From: Firmicutes bacterium HGW-Firmicutes-19
Lineage (GTDB): Bacteria > Bacillota_I > Bacilli_A > Erysipelotrichales > Erysipelotrichaceae
DNA length: 42,585 nucleotides
Direction of reading: 5' to 3'
NCBI GenBank assembly: GCA_002841515.1
Contig: PGZW01000002.1
Location: forward strand, 1-42,585
Part shown: positions 1-8,173 of the stretch, one piece after another
Layout of the letters: each line of letters begins with the position of its first letter
How positions within the stretch are numbered: position 1 is the stretch's first letter
The notes under the pieces: model-generated
What the model saw: only the letters and a program-made list of their open reading frames with translations
Told to the model about the DNA's origin: nothing
Database searches by the model: none
Translations under genes and position numbers: made by a program

Positions 1-342
1 TATCTGAGAAAATGCTTGGGTAAGCAAGGCATCCCCAGCCAGAATCGCAGTGGCTTCATCGAACATTTTGTGATTGGTCAGACGTCCGCGCCTGTAGTCA
101 TCATCATCCATAGCCGGAAGGTCATCGTGGATCAACGAATAAGTATGAACCATTTCAAGTGCGGCAGCCGCATCCAGTCCGTCATCCGGATTGCATCCGT
201 AGTCCTTTAAAACCGCTAACAAAAGCAGCGGGCGGATACGCTTCCCCGGAGCCATCAGCGAGTACATTGCAGACTCTTTGATCAAGGACTCACTCAGCGG
301 TCCGAATACCTCGTACAAATATTCTTCAAATGTCAGTTTCAT
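1..342 (-). CDS. ispA: Polyprenyl (farnesyl/geranylgeranyl) diphosphate synthase, N-terminal part; continues beyond the left window edge
   Basis: Minus-strand frame from ATG at 342 reads MKLTFEEYLYEVFGPLSESLIKESAMYSLMAPGKRIRPLLLL...HTYSLIHDDLPAMDDDDYRRGRLTNHKMFDEATAILAGDALL; first aspartate-rich motif DDxxD and the GKRIRP motif; adjacent to xseB/xseA. Confidence 0.93.
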   Translation of the reverse strand, partial: MKLTFEEYLYEVFGPLSESLIKESAMYSLMAPGKRIRPLLLLAVLKDYGCNPDDGLDAAAALEMVHTYSLIHDDLPAMDDDDYRRGRLTNHKMFDEATAILAGDALLTQAFSQI

Positions 343-550
343 GTTGAGTCTCCGTCTGATTCTCGCTGTTGTTCAGTAACTGCTCGATTTTGTTTTCAAA
401 GCCTTTTAGCTTGCCCTCACAAAAATTGACGAGCTGCAAGCCTTCTTCAAACAACAAGATTGCTTTCTCCAACTCCAGTTCATTTTTATCTAGGGCTGCA
501 ACGATTTCGTTCAATCGCTTCATAGCTTGGTCAAAGGTTATTTTTTCCAT
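326..550 (-). CDS. xseB: Exodeoxyribonuclease VII small subunit
   Basis: 74 aa, MEKITFDQAMKRLNEIVAALDKNELELEKAILLFEEGLQLVNFCEGKL, typical XseB; overlaps the xseA 3' end. Confidence 0.95.
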   Translation of the reverse strand: MEKITFDQAMKRLNEIVAALDKNELELEKAILLFEEGLQLVNFCEGKLKGFENKIEQLLNNSENQTETQHETDI

Positions 551-1880
551 GATTTGACTCCTTTATTTGAATGATTTTAGCATCCACTGAACCATCGGCA
601 TAACGGATGGTCAATTCTTTGCCTATCTCCAACTGGCGGATCGATGTGATCAACTTGGCCTGCTGATAAGTTATGGCGTATCCCCGATTCAGTACGGCCA
701 AGGGTGATAATGATTCCAGCAATTGCCTGCGTAGCTTAATTTTATCATTATTACGGACGATATGGACCATAAGTTGATGTTTCATGCTGACCTGCAGCTT
801 ATCGACATTCGTTTTATGGTTAAAAACCTTTACATTGCTTTTTTGAATGAGTTGCTTGCGGAAATCATCGACCAAACGTTGATAACGGATGACTTTTACC
901 TGCTGTTTATCCAGTTGCTGGTAAATAAAGGATAGAGACATCTGATACTCATCCAACAATCGCATCGGATCTTTCAGATACCGGTGTTCTTTAAACTGAA
1001 CAAGCTGTCTTTTTTTCTCACTGGTTTTCATGTTAAGTTTGTATATCAATGATCCAAGATTCTTAGAAATCGTAAGCCGCACATCGTTTTGATCCGGAGT
1101 TGCCATCTCGGCAGCACCCGTGGGTGTCGGTGCACGTACATCCGCAACAAAGTCCACCAAGGTAACATCACTTTGATGTCCAACACCGCTGATGACGGGT
1201 GTTTTGCATAAAGCGACGGCCATGACGACGGATTCTTCTTTAAATGACCAAAGATCTTCGATAGAACCGCCCCCGCGTACCAAAAGAATGACATCGTGAT
1301 CCTTGCGATCCGCCAAATCCAGGGCATCGACCAGCTGTTCGATTGACCCTTCCCCCTGCACTGCACTGTGATAACAAACGACATCAGCCATCGGCCAGCG
1401 TCGTTTCAAGGTAGACATGACATCCTGGTAGGCGGCCGTATTCTTGGATGTGATCACACCAATAGATTCCGGATAAGCAGGAATCGGTTTTTTCCGTGAG
1501 TCGTCAAAAAGACCGGCTTGCGACAGTTTCTTTTTTAAAGCTTCCAATTTCGCATACAATGCGCCTAATCCTTGCGGTATCAGACGAGTGATGTAGAGTT
1601 GCATTTGCCCGCTGGCCTCAAATACTGAAATACTGCCCACAACGATGACTTGATCACCGTCTTTCGGCAGCAGCGAAACTTTTGAAGCTTGCGTTGCAAA
1701 CATCACACAACTGCAGCGCGATTGATTGTCTTTCAGCGTAAAATACCAGTGACCGCTGCGATGAGCGGTAAAGTTCGATATTTCTCCTTGCACAGCAACA
1801 GACTGAATCGTTGATTCAGTTTCAAGATGCTTTTTTACAAAGCGGATCAAAGCTGTTACTGTCCAAATGGATTGACTCAT
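531..1880 (-). CDS. xseA: Exodeoxyribonuclease VII large subunit
   Basis: 449 aa; N-terminal OB fold (VQGEISNFTAHRSGHWYFTLKD), VRGGGSIEDLWSF and GHQSDVTLVDFVADVRAPTPTGAAE motifs. Confidence 0.97.
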   Translation of the reverse strand: MSQSIWTVTALIRFVKKHLETESTIQSVAVQGEISNFTAHRSGHWYFTLKDNQSRCSCVMFATQASKVSLLPKDGDQVIVVGSISVFEASGQMQLYITRLIPQGLGALYAKLEALKKKLSQAGLFDDSRKKPIPAYPESIGVITSKNTAAYQDVMSTLKRRWPMADVVCYHSAVQGEGSIEQLVDALDLADRKDHDVILLVRGGGSIEDLWSFKEESVVMAVALCKTPVISGVGHQSDVTLVDFVADVRAPTPTGAAEMATPDQNDVRLTISKNLGSLIYKLNMKTSEKKRQLVQFKEHRYLKDPMRLLDEYQMSLSFIYQQLDKQQVKVIRYQRLVDDFRKQLIQKSNVKVFNHKTNVDKLQVSMKHQLMVHIVRNNDKIKLRRQLLESLSPLAVLNRGYAITYQQAKLITSIRQLEIGKELTIRYADGSVDAKIIQIKESNHGKNNL

Positions 1881-2284
1881 AATTTATCTAAGACTCCGTT
1901 GACAAGTTTAAAGGCATCTTCATCGCAGTACTGTTTTGCGATATCCACGGCCTCATTGATGATGATGGCGCGATCGGCCGTTTCATACACCATCTCACTG
2001 ACAGCCAAAAACAAAATGGCTTGTTCAAGTACCCCTAAACGGACAAAATCCCATTCCGCAAGGTGCTCATTAATTCTGTCAATGACTACATCCTGATGCT
2101 GGTAAGCATCGATAAGCATCGTTTTGATCGGTTCTTCCAATTCGCTAAACGGCAAAAAAGCAGGTTCCCCTTCTTTTAGTATATAATCGATGTCCTCAAA
2201 GACATCTTCGATATCACGATTTAATAAAAAGACCTGATACAGGGCTAGCATCGCATTGACGCGCTGTTTTCGTCGACTTGTCAT
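1877..2284 (-). CDS. nusB: Transcription antitermination factor NusB
   Basis: 135 aa; RINEHLAEWDFVRLGVLEQAILFLAVSEMVYE...IIINEAVDIAKQYCDEDAFKLVNGVLDKL; ATGA-type overlap with xseA. Confidence 0.95.
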   Translation of the reverse strand: MTSRRKQRVNAMLALYQVFLLNRDIEDVFEDIDYILKEGEPAFLPFSELEEPIKTMLIDAYQHQDVVIDRINEHLAEWDFVRLGVLEQAILFLAVSEMVYETADRAIIINEAVDIAKQYCDEDAFKLVNGVLDKL

Positions 2285-2350
2285 AAAATTCCTCCAATAG
2301 ACGTTACAATTTTAGCATAAAAATATCCGTTTTGGTATAGAACAATGAAA

Positions 2351-2369
2351 AACACCCTTACTGGGTGTT
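2351..2369 (-). terminator. Intrinsic terminator of the Asp23-family gene, stop codon in the loop
   Basis: Minus strand AACACCC-AGTAA-GGGTGTT followed by TTTTC; the TAA stop (2358-2360) is in the loop. Confidence 0.8.
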
Positions 2370-2705
2370 AAACACGAAACCTACGACATTGACATCGATC
2401 CGGCTGCACCGGTAATCCGTCATCGTAAACACATTGTTGGCAATCCGCGACTGCAACGACTCAATCGACTGATTGACGTTTTTACCGTAGCGCACACGCA
2501 CATCAACACATATGTTGAGTTTGTTTTGACCGATTTTACAAACGATCGACTTTTTCAATGGCGTATGGTCCAGCATCAAGCCGTCATCATCTTCCACTGA
2601 AAAGCGCGTGATCATTTCAAATGCTTCTTTAGTCAAAGCAATTTGCCCGATCGGATGCGAGCCGTTTTGTTTCAATAAGATATACTCATGTGCCATTTTT
2701 ATCAC
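2358..2705 (-). CDS. Asp23/Gls24-family (YloU-like) protein
   Basis: 115 aa; IGQIALTKEAFEMI...VDVRVRYGKNVNQSIESLQSRIANNVFTMTDYRCSRIDVNVVGFVF has the Asp23 layout; usual location next to nusB. Translation may start at the second Met (MAHEYILL). Confidence 0.75.
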   Translation of the reverse strand: MIKMAHEYILLKQNGSHPIGQIALTKEAFEMITRFSVEDDDGLMLDHTPLKKSIVCKIGQNKLNICVDVRVRYGKNVNQSIESLQSRIANNVFTMTDYRCSRIDVNVVGFVFNTQ

Positions 2706-2747
2706 CTAAAATCATTATAGCACACCATAAACAAAATTCATCAGAGA

Positions 2748-3500
2748 TTATTCGTCAAACCATTTTGATTCCAACGCTGCCAAGGTACCGTTAGCAATCA
2801 ATTTTTCAATAGCAGCATCGACAGCGGCTTTCAAAGTACTTGTTTTCGGTAAAGTGACAACAACGCCCGGAACAGAAGTGGCTGCTTCATGCTCAAGCAA
2901 GAACATTGACAAGTCCGTAAACTGAGCAACATATTCCTTTGCGACCAAACCTTCAACGACGATAAAGTCGATGCGTCCGACCAAAATTTCTTGAACCATT
3001 TGCCCGATATCATTACGCGGATCGGTCGTTAAGTTAAGTTCAGCTTTCATCTGATTGACTGCGCCTTCTTGAATGGTGCCGATTTGAACACCAACGATTT
3101 TATTGGCTAGAGTCGCCGTATCGACGATACCGCTTCCCTTTTTCGTCAAAACATAAAACGGACTTTCTTCATCACGAATCAAATAAGGGACAGAAAACAG
3201 GACATCCCGTTCCGGATCGGCGGACATTCCGGCAATGGCCATATGTGCGCCTTCGTTATTTAAAGCCGCGATGATTCCGCCAAAATCCATATCGACCCAT
3301 TCAACTCCGTCGTAACCGAGTTCAATTGCCAAAGCTTCTCCGAAATCGATGTCAAATCCTTCCAGTGTTCCATCCGGTTTTGTCATTTCATAGGGAGGAT
3401 AACCGCTCGATGTCAAGATTTTCAATAAGTTTTTCTCTTGTTTCGGTGCACAACCGACCAAAATGAAGAGAACAATGAGTAATGCAATAATTTTTTTCAT
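2748..3500 (-). CDS. Polar amino-acid ABC transporter substrate-binding lipoprotein (SBP_bac_3); arginine proposed from its leader RNA
   Basis: 250 aa; lipobox LVGCAPK; SSGYPPYEMTKPDGTLEGFDIDFGEALAIELGYDGVEW; third gene of a permease-ATPase-SBP operon. Confidence 0.9.
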   Translation of the reverse strand: MKKIIALLIVLFILVGCAPKQEKNLLKILTSSGYPPYEMTKPDGTLEGFDIDFGEALAIELGYDGVEWVDMDFGGIIAALNNEGAHMAIAGMSADPERDVLFSVPYLIRDEESPFYVLTKKGSGIVDTATLANKIVGVQIGTIQEGAVNQMKAELNLTTDPRNDIGQMVQEILVGRIDFIVVEGLVAKEYVAQFTDLSMFLLEHEAATSVPGVVVTLPKTSTLKAAVDAAIEKLIANGTLAALESKWFDE

Positions 3501-3521
3501 GTTTTTTAGTTCCTTTCTTTC

Positions 3522-4244
3522 TTATAACATGTTGTTTAAGAATTTCTTTGCCCGTTCGCTCTGCGTTTGTTCAAAGAATATTTTGGGCGGATTGATCTCA
3601 ACGATTTCTCCGTTGTCCATATAGATAATCAAATCTGATACTTCCTTGGCAAAATTCATTTCGTGTGTAACCACAATGATCGTCATACCCGAATGTGTCA
3701 GATTTCTCATGACCTTGAGCACTTCAACTGTCATCTCGGGATCAAGTGCACTGGTCGGCTCATCAAATAAAATCACGGAAGGCTGCATCGCCAAGGCTCT
3801 TGCGATTGCAACGCGCTGCTTCTCTCCACCCGACAGCTGATGGGGATAATGAGTAGCACGATGATCACATCCGACTTCCTTCAGTTTTTCCAATGCGATT
3901 TTTTTCGCTTCAACTTCACTCAACTTCTTTACCTTGATTAAAGCAAAGGTAATATTGTCGGTGGCATTCATGTGGGCAAACAGATTGAATGACTGAAATA
4001 CCATGCCGATCTTCTGGCGAAGTTTAGGCAACGTCTTCTCGTTGTGAACGATATCGACCCCATCGATCAGAATTTGTCCTGAGGTAGGTTTTTCTAATCC
4101 GTTGAGGCAGCGAAGCAATGTGCTTTTGCCACTTCCGGAAGATCCGATGATCGCATAGGTCTTGCCATCCTCAAATTCAACATTGATGTTTTTCAATACT
4201 TCTGTCTGATCAAACTGTTTGAACAGATTTTCGACTTTAATCAT
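3522..4244 (-). CDS. Polar amino-acid ABC transporter ATP-binding protein
   Basis: Walker [10 protein letters not shown], signature [15 protein letters not shown], Walker [16 protein letters not shown]; GlnQ/ArtM-like. Confidence 0.95.
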   Translation of the reverse strand: MIKVENLFKQFDQTEVLKNINVEFEDGKTYAIIGSSGSGKSTLLRCLNGLEKPTSGQILIDGVDIVHNEKTLPKLRQKIGMVFQSFNLFAHMNATDNITFALIKVKKLSEVEAKKIALEKLKEVGCDHRATHYPHQLSGGEKQRVAIARALAMQPSVILFDEPTSALDPEMTVEVLKVMRNLTHSGMTIIVVTHEMNFAKEVSDLIIYMDNGEIVEINPPKIFFEQTQSERAKKFLNNML

Positions 4245-4905
4245 ATTTCAACCTCTTCTCGACATACTTTCCGACATTGGAGAGCATCTTGTTTAAGATA
4301 TAATACGTGATCCCGACGATGAGCAACGGTTCAAAGTAGCGGAAGGTCGTTCCCGTGATAATGGTCGCCCGACGCATTAACTCAGAAACACCGATAAGAG
4401 AAGCAATCGAAGTTTCTTTAGTCAGAGTGATGAACTCGTTGACGATTGCCGGCAAAACGTTGCGGATGGCTTGAGGTATGATGATGTGCATCATATAATC
4501 GGAAGATTTAACACCCAGCGCTTTTGCAGCTTCGATTTGACCTTTGTCGATCGACTCGATACCGGCCCGCAGGATTTCAGCGAGATAGGACGATGAGTTG
4601 ATGATAAAGATGACACTGGCCGAAAACATGGCGGTTGGAACAAAACTGATACCAAAGAATGCTTTGACAAGCTGTGGCATCCCGTAATGGAAGAAAGCCA
4701 ACTGAAACGCTATCGGAGTTCCCCTGAAGAAATCAATGATTGCTCGCACTGTGTAACCCAGGATGCTTTTCTTTCGGCTCGTAAGTCCGAAAACAAATCC
4801 CAAAATAGAACCGCCCATTGCACCAACCAATGCTAATTGAATGGTGATTACCACACCTTGTATGATAAATGGGATGTAGTCGTAAATTTTTGTAAAATCG
4901 ATCAT
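4237..4905 (-). CDS. Polar amino-acid ABC transporter permease (HisM/GlnP type)
   Basis: 222 aa hydrophobic; FRGTPIAFQLAFFHYG and EAAKALGVKSSDYMMHIIIPQAIRNVLPAIVNEFITLTKETS (EAA loop). Confidence 0.95.
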   Translation of the reverse strand: MIDFTKIYDYIPFIIQGVVITIQLALVGAMGGSILGFVFGLTSRKKSILGYTVRAIIDFFRGTPIAFQLAFFHYGMPQLVKAFFGISFVPTAMFSASVIFIINSSSYLAEILRAGIESIDKGQIEAAKALGVKSSDYMMHIIIPQAIRNVLPAIVNEFITLTKETSIASLIGVSELMRRATIITGTTFRYFEPLLIVGITYYILNKMLSNVGKYVEKRLKYD

Positions 4906-4920
4906 AGTCGCCCTCCAATA

Positions 4921-4952
4921 AAAAAACGTCCTTATATCAAATATAAGGACGT
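4921..4952 (-). terminator. Terminator hairpin of the T-box leader
   Basis: ACGTCCTTATATttgATATAAGGACGTTTTTT on the minus strand. Confidence 0.93.
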
Positions 4953-5148
4953 GTTAACGCGGTACCACCTTAATTCATAAAGGAATCCCTTTATGCACTC
5001 AAATCGTTAACGCCGACATACGGGATCTATCTCAAATTTCGATAGTCCGGCTCCAAAGCACGTTCACACTTTCTTCAGCTTGTCTTTCACCAATTCACAA
5101 GTCGCTGGTTTGAAGAGTTCAGTGTTACTACTCTTTTTCATTGCTATG
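4921..5148 (-). ncRNA. T-box leader of the amino-acid ABC transporter operon; probable specifier CGU (Arg)
   Basis: Minus-strand canonical T-box AGGTGGTACCGCG (4970-4958); upstream AGTA and GAA-CGT-GC-TTTGGAGC specifier-side sequence; terminal 12-bp perfect hairpin ACGTCCTTATAT-ttg-ATATAAGGACGT followed by TTTTTT. Confidence 0.93.
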
Positions 5149-5154
5149 AGGGTT

Positions 5155-5182
5155 ATTATACATTCAATTGTTTGAAAATCAA
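5155..5182 (-). promoter_or_regulatory. Sigma-A-type promoter of the T-box operon
   Basis: Minus strand TTGATT (5182-5177), 16-nt spacer, TATAAT (5160-5155), just upstream of the T-box leader. Confidence 0.7.
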
Positions 5183-5199
5183 TAGTTTTATTCACATTT

Positions 5200-5215
5200 T
5201 TTCATAAATATTCAT
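5200..5215 (-). promoter_or_regulatory. ARG-box-like sequence upstream of the T-box operon promoter
   Basis: Minus strand ATGAATATTTATGAAA resembles the remembered AhrC/ArgR box (CATGAATAAAAATGCAAG-like). AT-rich context makes this tentative. Confidence 0.35.
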
Positions 5216-5304
5216 AAATATAGACAAAAAGCATAAAATTTTTAAATGTAACCGCTTCCATAAGAACTCACAAAATTGTTGATGCCGTCTTTTTAACGCA
5301 AAAA

Positions 5305-5334
5305 AACAAAAAAGCACCACGAATATGATGCTTT
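5305..5334 (-). terminator. Intrinsic terminator downstream of ribF
   Basis: Minus strand AAAGCATCatattcgtggTGCTTT followed by TTTGTTTTTTTG. Confidence 0.75.
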
Positions 5335-5350
5335 ACGTTAAAACCTGAAT

Positions 5351-6289
5351 TTATTGAAGTGAATCAAAATACTCACGTGTTATCTGATAATCATTCAACA
5401 TTTGTTCGATCAGGCGCTGAACGCTTTCAAATTTCATTTCATCCCGGATTCGGTGCAGAAAGAACAAAGTTATTTTCTGCCCGTATAGCAAATCATTAAA
5501 ATCCAGAAGGTATGCTTCAATCGATATCTCATTTCTTGTATTGAACGTCGGATTGTGTCCGATATTGATCATGGCCTTAAATCTGCCCTGTGGCACCTCG
5601 GCTTCACCGATGTATACCCCTTTTTTCGGTAAAATGTATTCCTGCGGATAATCCAGGTTGGCTGTTGGAAATCCGATCTCACGGCCTTTGTGACGACCTC
5701 CGACCACAATTCCTGAAAGTGAATAAGGACGATCGAGTAATCGTGATGCCGTCTCCATATCACCGTCAGTGATCGCCGCACTTATCCGGGTACTGCTTAT
5801 TTTTTCGTTGTGATCACTGATTTGCTCGATTTCGGTTGTTTCAAAACAACGGCTTCCTTCATTTTTCAAAAAGGTGCCATCACCCGATCCTCGATGACCG
5901 AATCTGAAATCATATCCGTAAATCAAAGCATCGATCGGCAGTTGACACAAAATATTGTCAAGAAACAGTTGCGGACTGCACTCTGATAGCTCCTTGGTGA
6001 AATTCAAGATGATCCAGACATCGATGCCCAGACTCTCAACCAGATCCATCCGGTCTTTCATTGTTGTCAGATGTTCAACTTTTTTGATGTTTTTTATTAC
6101 GACCCAGGGATCCGGATGGAAAGTTATCATCGCACTTTTGATCCCTCTTTGCTTTGCCTGGGCAATCGTTTCACTGATTAATTGCTTATGCCCCAGATGG
6201 ATACCGTCAAAATAGCCAATGCATGCGGCCAAACGAGATTCTATAGGTGGTACATGATTGATATCAACAACGAATTTTTCCATTACCAT
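5351..6289 (-). CDS. ribF: Bifunctional riboflavin kinase/FAD synthetase
   Basis: GYFDGIHLGHKQLI nucleotidyltransferase motif; C-terminal flavokinase GRHKGREIGFPTANLD; next to truB. Confidence 0.96.
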   Translation of the reverse strand: MVMEKFVVDINHVPPIESRLAACIGYFDGIHLGHKQLISETIAQAKQRGIKSAMITFHPDPWVVIKNIKKVEHLTTMKDRMDLVESLGIDVWIILNFTKELSECSPQLFLDNILCQLPIDALIYGYDFRFGHRGSGDGTFLKNEGSRCFETTEIEQISDHNEKISSTRISAAITDGDMETASRLLDRPYSLSGIVVGGRHKGREIGFPTANLDYPQEYILPKKGVYIGEAEVPQGRFKAMINIGHNPTFNTRNEISIEAYLLDFNDLLYGQKITLFFLHRIRDEMKFESVQRLIEQMLNDYQITREYFDSLQ

Positions 6290-7131
6290 AACCCTCTTTC
6301 ACTTCGATACACGTTCTCTTCTTTTCGATAAAAAGCCAACGGCTCTTTATTGAACACAAACAATATTCTATCATCTTGATACGGAAGTTCAACCTTTTTA
6401 CCATGATATATGAATGTCGGGTCTTCGACCTCAATTTGACGGTAGTTTTTTAATGCGACCAAAGGATCGATAAACATCAACTCTGCTTTATCTAGAACTT
6501 CATCAAGTTCCATGGTCTGGTTGATCGTTAGTTGGCCAACGGATAAGCGCTGTAAACCGCTTAATGTTGCAACAGTATTAAACCGCGTACCAATGTCCTC
6601 ACAAATCGTTCGAATGTAAGTTCCGCCTGAAACTTCAATTGTAAACACCAGTTCATTTTCTCTGATTCCATCAAGTTTTATTGAGAAAACCTCGATTGGA
6701 CGCTCAGGAACGTCAATGATCTGATTTTTCCTTGCATATTCATACAATTTCTTTCCCTCAATTTTTATGGCAGATACCATCGGGGGTTTTTGCATGCTCT
6801 TTCCAAGCAGTGAGTTCAATATGTTGATTACATCCGGTTTTTTAAACTCCGGGACACAGCCACGTTCAATGACTTCTCCCCAAATGTCTCCGGTATTGGT
6901 TTTAATTCCCATCCTGCAAACGGCTTGATATGTCTTTTTAGAATGCGTCAAATACTGGACAAGTTTGGTTGATTTGCCTAAGGTAATGATCATGACTCCG
7001 GTTGCCATCGGATCCAATGTGCCCGTATGACCGACTTTGACATTAAATTTCCTTCGAATCTGGGCACAAACGTCGAAAGATGTCATATTTGCCGGCTTAT
7101 TTATGCATAAAATTCCGTCCATTTTTTCCAC
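6283..7131 (-). CDS. truB: tRNA pseudouridine(55) synthase TruB
   Basis: MDGILCINKPANMTSFDVCAQIRRKFNVKVGHTGTLDPMATGVMIITLGKSTKLVQYL; GGTYIRTICEDIG. Confidence 0.97.
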   Translation of the reverse strand: MEKMDGILCINKPANMTSFDVCAQIRRKFNVKVGHTGTLDPMATGVMIITLGKSTKLVQYLTHSKKTYQAVCRMGIKTNTGDIWGEVIERGCVPEFKKPDVINILNSLLGKSMQKPPMVSAIKIEGKKLYEYARKNQIIDVPERPIEVFSIKLDGIRENELVFTIEVSGGTYIRTICEDIGTRFNTVATLSGLQRLSVGQLTINQTMELDEVLDKAELMFIDPLVALKNYRQIEVEDPTFIYHGKKVELPYQDDRILFVFNKEPLAFYRKEENVYRSERGLW

Positions 7132-7139
7132 CGCATTTC

Positions 7140-7174
7140 TTAGTTATTATATCAAATCATGCTATAATGTTAAA
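7140..7174. promoter_or_regulatory. Back-to-back overlapping promoters for truB (-) and the ttcA-like gene (+)
   Basis: TATAAT on + (7163-7168) and TATAAT on - (7151-7146), separated by 11 bp; each -35 zone falls beyond the other's -10. Confidence 0.6.
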
Positions 7175-7194
7175 GCAAAAGAAACGAGGGAGTT

Positions 7195-7920
7195 ATGCGC
7201 AAGGTTTTGGGATGTATCCGCAAAGCGGATCAGGATTATCAATTAATTGAAGAAAATGATAAAATCGCCGTCGGGATTTCGGGCGGAAAAGATTCGATCG
7301 TTTTACTATATGGTTTGTATTTATACAAGAAGATCAGTAAAAAGAACTTTGACATTCTCGCGATTCATCTGAAACTTGGATTTGAAGGCATGGACATGAC
7401 TCCGGTACAACAGTGGTGCAATGATTTGAACATCCGTTTTTTACAGGTAGATACCGATGTTTTTAAAATCTTGAAAATCCAGGCCAATGCAGAAGGTCGG
7501 CTACCCTGTTCCTTATGTTCAAAGTTTAAAAAAGGTCACGTCATTGATGAGGCATTAAAACATGGCTGCAATAAAATCGCCTTTGCCCATCATGGGGACG
7601 ATGCGGTAGAAACCTTATTCTTGAATATGATTTACGGTGGCCGGCTCGCTACTTTCCGTCCGAAAATGTATCTTACCCGCAAACAAGTTACCTTTATTCG
7701 TCCTTTGCTCTATGTATTTGAAAATGATATTCGCTGCGCCGTTGAAAATGAAAGCCTGCCCGTGGTCGTATCTACCTGTCCGATGGATAAACACACCCAA
7801 CGGGAAGAAATCAAACAATTGCTCAATCAAATGTATAAACAGTATCCACCAGCAAAGGATAATTTCATTACGATGCTATCAAACCAAGATCAACTAGATT
7901 TGTGGCAAAAAAAGAAATAA
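7195..7920 (+). CDS. TtcA/TilS-superfamily ATP-PPase, likely a TtcA-like tRNA 2-thiocytidine synthetase
   Basis: PP-loop GISGGKDSIVLLYGL; CSLCSKFKKG CxxC; AFAHHGDDAVETLFLN; downstream Cys in VSTCPMDK. Confidence 0.82.
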   Translation: MRKVLGCIRKADQDYQLIEENDKIAVGISGGKDSIVLLYGLYLYKKISKKNFDILAIHLKLGFEGMDMTPVQQWCNDLNIRFLQVDTDVFKILKIQANAEGRLPCSLCSKFKKGHVIDEALKHGCNKIAFAHHGDDAVETLFLNMIYGGRLATFRPKMYLTRKQVTFIRPLLYVFENDIRCAVENESLPVVVSTCPMDKHTQREEIKQLLNQMYKQYPPAKDNFITMLSNQDQLDLWQKKK

Positions 7921-7927
7921 TTAAGCA

Positions 7928-7956
7928 TTGACAACTTTATTTTGTTTTAGTATAGT
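7928..7956 (+). promoter_or_regulatory. Sigma-A-type promoter of the lysine-riboswitch operon
   Basis: TTGACA (7928-7933), 17-bp spacer, TATAGT (7951-7956). Confidence 0.88.
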
Positions 7957-7975
7957 TTACAAGAATAAAAAGATT

Positions 7976-8173
7976 AGAGGTAGCGGTGCAGATGAGTAAC
8001 TGAAGGAGCCGGCAGGCGTTGATTTCAGTGAAAGGCAATCACCGCCGAACAAGTTGGCAAGGCAAGGCCGCTTGTGGGGTTTCAGGGAATACCTGAAACA
8101 CTCCTTCAGTTACTGAAGTGGCGCTACAATACCTTCGTTGTTATAAGGTCGTGTGGTTAGCACGATCTTTTTT
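7976..8173 (+). ncRNA. Lysine riboswitch (L-box) with expression-platform terminator
   Basis: Aptamer AGAGGTAGCGGTGCAGATGAGTAACTGAAGGAG...GTGAAAGGCAATCACCGCCGAA...GTGGCGCTAC. P1 GTAGCG/CGCTAC, P2 GCGGTG/CACCGC and ACTGAA/TTCAGT, P3 ACAAG/CTTGT, P4 GTTTCAGG/CCTGAAAC, P5 CTTCAG/CTGAAG. Terminator GGTCGTG-tggttag-CACGATC-TTTTTTT. Confidence 0.92.
8147..8173 (+). terminator. Riboswitch-controlled terminator
   Basis: GGTCGTGtggttagCACGATCttttttt. Confidence 0.88.

Noticed and set aside
16-210. + strand 64-aa ORF at the left edge
   Set aside because: Antisense shadow of the partial ispA gene, which has clear polyprenyl synthetase motifs on the minus strand.
1046-1384. 112-aa minus-strand ORF inside xseA
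   Set aside because: Alternate frame of xseA; the XseA frame carries all conserved motifs.
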